A stretch of 64,000 nucleotides of DNA from Calvatia gigantea (lineage: Eukaryota > Basidiomycota > Agaricomycetes > Agaricales > Lycoperdaceae). The notes beneath the pieces are model-generated. The model worked only from the letters and a program-made list of their open reading frames with translations. It had not been told where the DNA came from and ran no database searches. The stretch covers positions 707,501 through 771,500 of the forward strand of contig JACAAK010000010.1 in assembly GCA_025093985.1 (NCBI GenBank). Reading direction: 5' to 3'. This document shows, one piece after another, positions 57,761-64,000 of the stretch. The position numbers and the translations under genes were made by a program. Every line of letters starts with the position of its first letter. Position 1 is the stretch's first letter.

Positions 57761-60700
57761 CTAGTTTCTTTGGTTTGGTGATGATTTTTTGTTTCTTCTA
57801 CCCCCCTTTTTATGGGCATCCTCTGAATGCCTTTTTTGGTAGTCCACTATTGTGTCTTGAGCATTTGTCAGGTTGGATTCCGCTGTCCACATATCTTCTT
57901 CATTGCTGTATTCTTTCCAGTGGACTAGGAATTGATAGCCCCTTCTGCGTTTCCTTTGTCTGCGGATTTCCTCTACTTTGTACTCTTCTTCATTGTTGAT
58001 GATGATTGGATCAGGCGCTGGTGGCTGTTTCTGACTTGGGAACTCAGCCTTGTGGGCTGGCGACAGGAGTTGTTCATTGAATACATCATAGATGGCCCAT
58101 CCTTCTGGTAGGGCTAGCCGGTATGCCACTTCTCCTATCTTTTCCTTAATAAGGAAAGGCCCATACTGTTTTTGGCCTAGCTTCTTTGATGTCTGATTGG
58201 TATGAATGTTGGTGTTCTCCAGCCATACCGCATTGCCTACTTGATGTGATGCAGTGTGGGTTTTACTGCAGTTGTGTTGTTGTTTCATCTTTTCTTGATA
58301 TATCCATAGTGCTGATGCGGCATTATCTCGGGCATTCTGAAGGTGCTGTAGGAAATTAGTGGTGACAGGGTTATTTGTCATTGGCTTATTCTTGCCCTTC
58401 CATGGATTCCTCCTGTAGTTTAGGAAAAATGGTGTTTCTTGTGTCCCTCCATGTTGCTTGTTGTTGTACTGGAATTCTGCAATGGGGAGCCATTCTGCCC
58501 AGTTGTTTTGGTTGTAGTTGCAGTACAGGTGGATGTATGTTTCCACTTCTCTATTGATGCATTCTGTCTGTCCATTAGTTTGTGGGTGGTACACCATGGA
58601 TAGGTTTCATTCTATGCCAAGTCCTTTGAATAGCTCTTTCATGAATTCTGATGTGAATTGGGGTCCTCGGTCACTTAGCACCTTTCTTGGCAATCTGTGT
58701 AGCTTCCATATTTCATCTTGATAGATCCTTGCGACATCCTTGATGAAACATCCATTGTTGTCGCTATGAGTTGTATCATCTTTGTAAACCGATTGATGAT
58801 GACTAGTATTGCATCTGTTCCTTCCGATTCTGGCAGTGGTCCAATCATGTCAATGCTAATTTCTTCCCAAGGCCCTTGTGGTATAGGGAGGGGATGAAGT
58901 GGTGTTTTGAGCAGTGTTATTCTAGCTTTGTTTCTCTGGCAGGCTTGGCATCCTCAGATGTATCTTTTTACATCTTTTTTCATTGTTGGCCACCAGTAGT
59001 TGCAGTTGATTAGTTCCATCATTCTATGCTGACCTGGGTGTCCTGCGTCCAGGATGTTGTGATATTGCACCAGAACTTCTTCCCATAGTTTCAGGTCAGG
59101 TGGGACATATGCACTATTTTGCCTGTAGATAATTCTGTGCTCCTCGGTGAGCTTGGGACTTGGTTTTCTTAGCTCAGCGAGGACTGCTGTCTCACATTGG
59201 GGCTTGGTTTGGATCCATTCTAGGAATGTTGGTTCCAGGAATAATTCTGCTCATAAGAGCACAGTATTATCTGTATTTCCTGTTTGCAGCCAGCTTTCTC
59301 GGATCATGGTGACTAGTTTGTTTTCTTATCCTTCTGGTATTTGGTGGATTCAGGACAGTAAGTCAGCCTTTATGTTTGTCTTTCCGGGTACGTGTCAGTG
59401 TGAAGCATAGTCCTGTAAGTATAGGTACCATTGGGCTTGTCATCCGTTCAGTTTTTGCAGTTCTCAGTAGTATTTTAAGTTTTCGTGGTCAGTCTAGATT
59501 TCGAATTTTTCTTTAGCATCTAGCAGGTAGTGTCTCCACTCTTTCAGGGTGTGGATGATTGCCAGTAGCTCTTTGTCATATATTTCATAGTTTTGCTCTG
59601 CCAGTGATAGCATTCATGATGTGAAGGTGATTGGGTGCCATTTGCCCTCTTGTTGTTGTGATAGCATGCCTCCTAGTGCATAGTCTAATGCATCAACTTC
59701 TACCCTAAACTGTCCTTGTCTTTGTGGTAGGGTTAACACGGGCTCTTCAGTGATACACTTTTTAAGGTGATCAAAGGCTGTCTGATGTTCTTGGTTCCAT
59801 TCCCATGTGGATGCTCCTTTGAGTTTGTTTAGTGGACCTGCGATTTTGCTGAAATTTTTGATGAAACACTGGTAGTAATTAGCAAAGCCTAGGAACCTTT
59901 CTACTCCTTTTGTATTTTTCGGCTCTGGCCAGTCTCACACTGATTTGACTTTTTCTTCTTCCATTTCAATTCATCCATGCCCCACTTTGACTCCTAACAT
60001 AGGGATTTCTTCTGCGTTGAAGATGTATTTGGTTCATTTGAAACATAGATTGTATTGTGCTGTACACTCCAGGAACTGTACTGTCTGTTCCTTTAGCTGT
60101 TCCTTGGTGTCACTGGGGATGGCGAAATCGTCTATATAGTTTACAATGTCTCCATTTTGCAATAGGTCCCGGAAAATGCTTGTCATCATCCTGGAGAAGG
60201 TCCCTGGTGAGTTGCTGAGTCCAAAATACATGACTGTTGGCTCAAAGAGCCCTTCATTGGTGAGGAACGCTGCTTTCCATTTGTCTCCTTCCTTGATCCT
60301 AACATTGTTATATCCCCAGATGATGTCAAGCTTGTTGAAATACTTGGCCTTTCCAAGCTTGTTAATCACCTCGCCAATTCTTGGCAGCAGTGTTTTGTCC
60401 TTGATTACCACATTGTTTAACCACCTGTAGTCCTGAATTAACCTCTTGGATCCATCCTTCTTGGGGATAAAGAAGGTTGGTGCTGCATATGGGGATTTTG
60501 ATGGTTATATTCATCCTGATTCTAGGTTCTCTTTGATAAACGCTTTGAGCTCGTCCTGCTCTTTGACTGTCATGTTGTAAGTTCCTGTGCTTATTTCCTT
60601 TGGGGCATCCTCCATTAGGATTATTTCGTGGTCCTATTCAGTGTGTTCTGGGAGTTTGTCAAATGTCATTTTGTTGAACAGATGTGTGAACGGTTGTATG

Positions 60701-61286
60701 TAGTCTGGTAAATCTTCTGGTTTGGTTAGGTCTGGTTTGTCTTCTTCTTCCCATAAATCTTCTGTCATGGCCATGCTTCATATTTTTTCCGTGATGGGGA
60801 TGTTTCAGTGGGGGAATTGACAATTTGGTGGACACCGAGTGAACTTGATTTCTCCATTATTCCAGTCTACCTCCGGGTTGTGTTTGACCAGCCAGTTGTG
60901 TCCTAGGAAGACCTCTGCGCGGTCTTGTAGTTGTACAACTGATGCTTCGATTTGTTCTTTGTATCCTTGGATATCTATGTCAATTGTGGCTGTTTCCATT
61001 ACTTTGCCTCCCTGGTTTGGTGTTCCGTCCACATTTAATACCAAGATTTGTTGTTCCAGTTTCCGAGTGGGGAGGTTTTCTTCATCTACCAGTTTTTTGC
61101 TGATGCTGCTGGTTGTGCACCCTGAGTCAACAATTGTGTCCACCATTATCTCCTTTTTTGCCGTTTGTATTTTTCCTTTTAGGTTTAGTTTGCACTTTCT
61201 TTTCTGAGGAATCATGTAGAATTTGTCTGATATCCTAGATACAAGCTTTTTGACTCTCAAGGTAGTGCCTACTCAGAGTCCTCAGA
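57761..61286 (-). pseudogene. pol: pol of G9, with intact integrase-chromodomain segment
   Basis: Protease DSGC (61128-61117) lies in a 151-codon open stretch. RT keeps both catalytic Asp as YIDD (60138-60127), and QDYR is followed by Trp (TGG) rather than a stop. RNase H is decayed and a small deletion near 59395 shifts the frame. From 58597 to the end 278 codons are open: YHPQTNGQTECINREVE with the catalytic Glu, KLGQKQYGPFLIKEKIGEVAYRLALP, and the chromodomain EEYKVEEIRRQRKRRRGYQF to WTAESNL. Ends at TAG 57763-57761. Confidence 0.9.
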
Positions 61287-62384
61287 AAAATCCTTCTTTT
61301 CTTCATTGACTTCCTCCATTCCTCAGACCTGTATTTTCTTTGGTGCAGTGCAGGCCTTTGCTATGTGGCCTGTTTTCCCACAATTGTAGCAAGTTAGCCC
61401 CTTGGGTTTCTTGCAATCTTTGGCCATATGTCCAAAAATGCCACAATTATAGCACTTAGGTTTCCCTTCAGCATTGAAAATGTGGCGTTGGCTTCCTATC
61501 TCCATGGGTTCTCCCATTTCTCCATAGGTGGTGCCAGTGTTTGTTTTCCTATCTCCTCGATACTCAGATGCTTTGTATCCTTGTCCAATGAAGAGTATGG
61601 CTTCTTTCCATTCTGCATATGTGTCTGGTCTGGCTGAAGGTGGATAGCTGGTGATCGTATGTATGATATCCTGTCAGGTGTTCTTTCTAAGTAGGAACAT
61701 GGCATGCTTGCTATTGGTCTTGGCTTTGCTTTTCAAAATTTTGAATTTGATTAGGTAGTCAGCAGTGTTTTGATTTCCTTGTTTGAATTTTTTGATCTGC
61801 CATTCTGCTTTGCTGTTTGAGGCATCGTCTGAGAAGGTCCTTCTAAATTCCTCAGAGAAGACCTTCCAGTCTACTGAATTTTCAGATTCCAGGATGGCTA
61901 GTGCTCTCATGGCTGCATATGCTCCTACAGTTCCTCCTCACAGCCTGGCTAGGACTGCTATAGCTTTATCATCTGCTGAGACTATCTTGTTGAACTTCAT
62001 GAAGAGCATCATTGCTCTCCACCAGTCATCGAACTTGGTGCAGGTGCTGTCAAAAAACCCTGGGTCTGGCACTAGGCCTTTCCCCCTGGATGTTGTTGTG
62101 GGTACTACTGCATTGTTGGTCATGTTGAAGTCAGTCTCTGTTTCATCTGAGCTTAATTTGTCTGATTTCTCCTGATGGACTAACTCTTCCTCTGCTAGGT
62201 CAAGTTTGTTTAGAAGTTCTGATAATACTTCTTCTTCTGCTGGGTTTACTCCAGGTTCATCATATGTTTCTCCGGTTTCTTCAGGTACTTCAGGGTTCCC
62301 TGTTTCTTCTTCATCTGATGTCTCAGATTCATCATCAGTGACTTCGAGATTCAGTTCTCTGTATTCGTCTGGGTTTAAGCTCAT
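61269..62384 (-). pseudogene. gag: gag of G9
   Basis: ATG at 62384; 371 codons to TAG 61271-61269. Open 1-148, then TGA in ARL-GG, open 79 codons, then TGA. The junction codon after SKY-type sequence is CGA, the presumed ancestral state. Both knuckles are complete: [14 protein letters not shown] and CYNCGKTGHIAKAC. Confidence 0.88.
61287..61293 (-). promoter_or_regulatory. Candidate -1 frameshift heptamer, G9 gag/pol
   Basis: Minus strand GGATTTT followed by CTGAGGACTCTGAG and TAG. The -1 frame meets TGA here where G5 keeps CGA. Confidence 0.5.
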
Positions 62385-62463
62385 ATACTAGCTCCTGGGT
62401 TGCTCCTGTTCAGGCCTGTTTCAGCCTACTCCTTGCAAGGTGAGGTGGGGACACTTAACCAAA

Positions 62464-62771
62464 TATTATGACCTTAGTCTGAATGAACCTCAGGCTGCAA
62501 CTTAGGCTAAGACTTGAGGGCAAGTAAGGGAAAGAGAACAAAAGGTGGTTAAGCATACTGAATACAATAAGTGTATGTATGCTTAAATATAAGGAGTCAT
62601 CCAGTTGAATGGATGGGGTAACTACAATGGAACGTCTGGTAAGGCAGGCATAGTAGTTAGTATGAGTCATAACCAGAGATTGCTCAACAGGAATAGGTGA
62701 AACAGATGTACTAGTAATGTAGGAATGTAGAGAAGGACAGAGTGTGATGTAATCAGTGAAAATCCATAACA
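62464..62771 (-). repeat. 5' LTR of G9
   Basis: 308 bp, equal in length to the 3' LTR. The inner end reads TATTATG instead of TGTTATG. Confidence 0.95.
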
Positions 62772-62868
62772 ACCCTCTGAAAGTGAAATACTCGAGACCT
62801 GTTTCAGCTATAAATAGACTGAACCAACATAGTGGTATGGATCGAGATTCAACAACCATAACAATAGG

Positions 62869-63939
62869 TCTTCCATAGGCATTGGTAATTCAGCTGGTGT
62901 AGTACTGTTCAGACCATAATCTAGCTTTTCCTTCAACCATAAGGCCTAGGATGAATCTGATCTGGTGTTAGTTGTCTGTAAATGCTCAAGGGTTCATTTC
63001 AAGGTAGTTCTTGACTAGCATCCACCAAGTTTTGAATCTTGGTGTTACTTCATTAAAGTTTGGGGGTTTCTGTCTGATTTCCTTTGAGTTCCCATCATTT
63101 CCTACAAATTGAATGGTGGAAGTTCAATGTCTTCATCAGCCTCCTCCTCCAAGCAAGAAAGAGGATGGAGTGGATGGAGCATTGCTAGAACTTTGTGATG
63201 AGGGAGGAGAGGGAGAGGGTGCTCTGCCTCTTTGACCTCTACTGAGGGACCTTCTGCTGGGAGGTCTTCATATTCTAATTCCAAAAATTGGGGTTGATAC
63301 TCCAGAAGGTGGTGGAGGTTGGTTAGGTGGTTGAATGTTTGTTTGAGTTTGAGTTTGAGTTGAAGTAGCCATTGTTTCAGTTTCTGTATGTACTGGTTCT
63401 TGGAACTCAAAACCAGGGATGTCTGGGTATTTGAGGATGTCTGGAGTATATAGAAGGTGATTTCCTTCTCTATTGGAGATGATTGATAGTTCATTTAGAT
63501 GTTCAGGCAACTGGTGGAATGTTTCATTGTCTGAGTCATCTTCAAGGATAGATGGTAAGGTCTGGGGGTTTTCAATTCCAAATTGGGAAGGGGATATGGC
63601 TCTGGACAGGGTTTGTGGTGGTGATTTTTGTGGTGGGCCCTGTTCAGGTGAATTGGGTTGAAAATAGTTGAATTTGCCACTTTGAGATGGCTTAGATAGT
63701 TCTGGTTTGTTTGATTTTCTTGTGGGTGCGGGTAATTTCCATAGTAATTTGGGTTTCTGGAATCTGGTATGTGGGGTATGGTAGATTCTTTCCAAGTATG
63801 GTGCCAAAGGGCCTTCTGATTGGTAGGTATATTGGGGTGGTAGAATAGTAAGTGATTCAAAGGAGTGTTGAGTCAGGGTATGAAACAATCATTCTAGAGA
63901 GGAAGGAGGGTGCAAAGGACATTTCCCTTTTTGAGACAT
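62869..63939 (-). pseudogene. gag: gag of H0, N-terminal part
   Basis: ATG at 63939-63937 (MSQKGKCP) with a TGA at codon 17, then open for 206 codons (63888-63268): TLTQHSFESLTIL, YLERIYHTPHTRFQKPK, IENPQTLPSILEDDSDNE, HLNELSIISNREGNHLLYTP, STQTQTQTNIQPP. Downstream the capsid-like PRFKTWWMLVKNYLEMNP reads on in the same direction with stops and frame changes. It matches H1 gag and shows that the H1 start codon was lost. Bases 63940-64000 are leader sequence. Confidence 0.85.
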
Positions 63940-64000
63940 GGTGGGAGAAAAATAATAGCAGTGACCAGGCCCACTCTACTCAATACTACTAGGTAAAGGC

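Larger units (their letters stand above)
56438..62771 (-). mobile_element. G9, full-length gypsy chromovirus
   Basis: 6334 bp, TSD ACCCT perfect (56433-56437 and 62772-62776). It is the innermost element on this side and has the longest open pol segment in the window. LTRs are 308 bp each. Confidence 0.95.
55333..62854 (-). repeat. C2, solo copia-type LTR (split by G9)
   Basis: TSD ACCAT is perfect (55328-55332 and 62855-62859). Pieces 55333-56437 and 62777-62854 join to about 1183 bp, TGTTGAGAGAAC...GATTCAACA. The first 400 bp and the last 80 bp match the C0 LTR (the TAGTCATACTCACC block and CTATAAATAGACTGAACC). About 700 bp at 55740-56437 have no match in C0 and no gene; the plus strand there is purine-rich with many GGGAGA and GAGACAGAG runs. 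No internal copia sequence is present. Confidence 0.88.
48961..62863 (-). mobile_element. G8, gypsy chromovirus in H0 gag
   Basis: TSD ATAGG is perfect (48956-48960 and 62864-62868). Without C2 and G9 it is about 6376 bp with 307-bp LTRs. The 5' LTR is interrupted four bases before its outer end by C2. Confidence 0.95.
55030..62863 (-). repeat. 5' LTR of G8 (split by C2)
   Basis: Pieces 55030-55332 and 62860-62863, 307 bp in total. Its inner end reads TATTACG instead of TGTTACG. The conserved TTTGGTTAAGCATCCCC follows on the minus strand. Confidence 0.92.
1525..64000 (-). mobile_element. H0, outer Ty3/gypsy chromovirus (split by insertions)
   Basis: H0 is a family H element on the minus strand and holds almost everything else in the window. 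Surviving pieces, in its 5' to 3' order, are leader and gag N-terminus (64000-62864), rest of gag and PR-RT-RNaseH (48960-45978), integrase N-terminal half (9379-8515), and the 3' end of the 3' LTR (1758-1525). G8 and H1 interrupt it with perfect 5-bp target duplications. Integrase C-terminus, chromodomain, 3' ORF and most of the 3' LTR are absent, apparently deleted at the G1/G2 junction. Its 5' LTR lies beyond the window. Assigning the 1525-1758 LTR piece to H0 is an inference from strand and order. Confidence 0.8.

Noticed and set aside
2193..62771. TGA read as a sense codon, given how many TGA interrupt otherwise good frames
   Set aside because: At the same sites other copies have CGA, CAA, TAA or TGG, and some stops are TAA or TAG. 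CpG decay explains this without recoding.
1759..62771. The 300-bp sequences repeated many times in the window as segmental duplications or a satellite
   Set aside because: They are LTRs, paired around gag-pol and flanked by different 5-bp duplications.
1..64000. Host protein genes, tRNA, rRNA or CRISPR arrays
   Set aside because: Almost every base from 298 on is assigned to a mobile element. No tRNA cloverleaf, rRNA core or spaced short repeat was seen. Short frames outside the elements have no support.

Overview
This 64 kb window is a repeat-only stretch of a fungal genome. It holds one set of LTR retrotransposons nested inside one another, plus a Tc1/mariner DNA transposon, and no recognisable host gene. 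A filamentous fungus, most likely a basidiomycete (Agaricomycetes) with a large transposon-rich genome, is inferred from chromodomain-bearing Ty3/gypsy elements, the Tc1 element and heavy CpG decay in transposon sequence. The species cannot be named from this sequence.

Labels used below. Family G is a Ty3/gypsy chromovirus of about 6.3 kb with 304-308 bp LTRs. Its order is LTR, gag with two zinc knuckles, pol (PR-RT-RNaseH-INT-chromodomain), an extra ORF3, polypurine tract, LTR. Family H is a second chromovirus of about 9.15 kb with 628 bp LTRs and a different extra ORF after pol. Family C is a Ty1/copia group. Copies are G1 to G9, H0 to H2, Cx, C0 and C2.

Nesting, supported by target-site duplications (TSDs) where given. 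Cx (copia LTR, +, 298-715) is broken by C0 (copia, -, from 716). C0 is broken by H0 (-, from 1525 to beyond the window end). H0 carries G1 (-, 1759-2192, broken by G2), G2 (+, 2193-8514), H1 (+, 9380-45977, TSD GATAT) and G8 (-, 48961-62863, TSD ATAGG). H1 carries G3 (+, 11967-19618, TSD AACTG), the solo LTR H2 (-, 20652-27925, TSD TGAAC) and G6 (+, 33346-45850, TSD GGGAG). H2 holds the solo LTR G4 (-, 21089-27737, TSD ATAAT), which holds G5 (-, 21341-27680, TSD GTAGA). G6 holds G7 (-, 35609-41687, TSD AGGTC/AGGCC), which holds the Tc1 element (37781-39385, TA). The 5' LTR of G8 holds the solo copia LTR C2 (-, 55333-62854, TSD ACCAT), which holds G9 (-, 56438-62771, TSD ACCCT). G3 also carries an unclassified insertion of about 1.3 kb (16421-17730).

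No element looks autonomous. The genes are riddled with stops, mostly TGA where sister copies keep CGA, CAA or TAA, which is the mark of CpG deamination. Even so, the reading frames of pol and ORF3 are largely free of indels, so domain order and junctions can be read well. Three shared design features stand out. First, a GGATTTT heptamer sits at every surviving gag/pol junction of both families, with pol in the -1 frame. Second, family G has a 327-329 codon ORF3 that begins in the pol frame six bases after a conserved TAA/TAG. Third, family H has an unrelated ORF of about 576 codons overlapping the end of pol and carrying Cys/His clusters.
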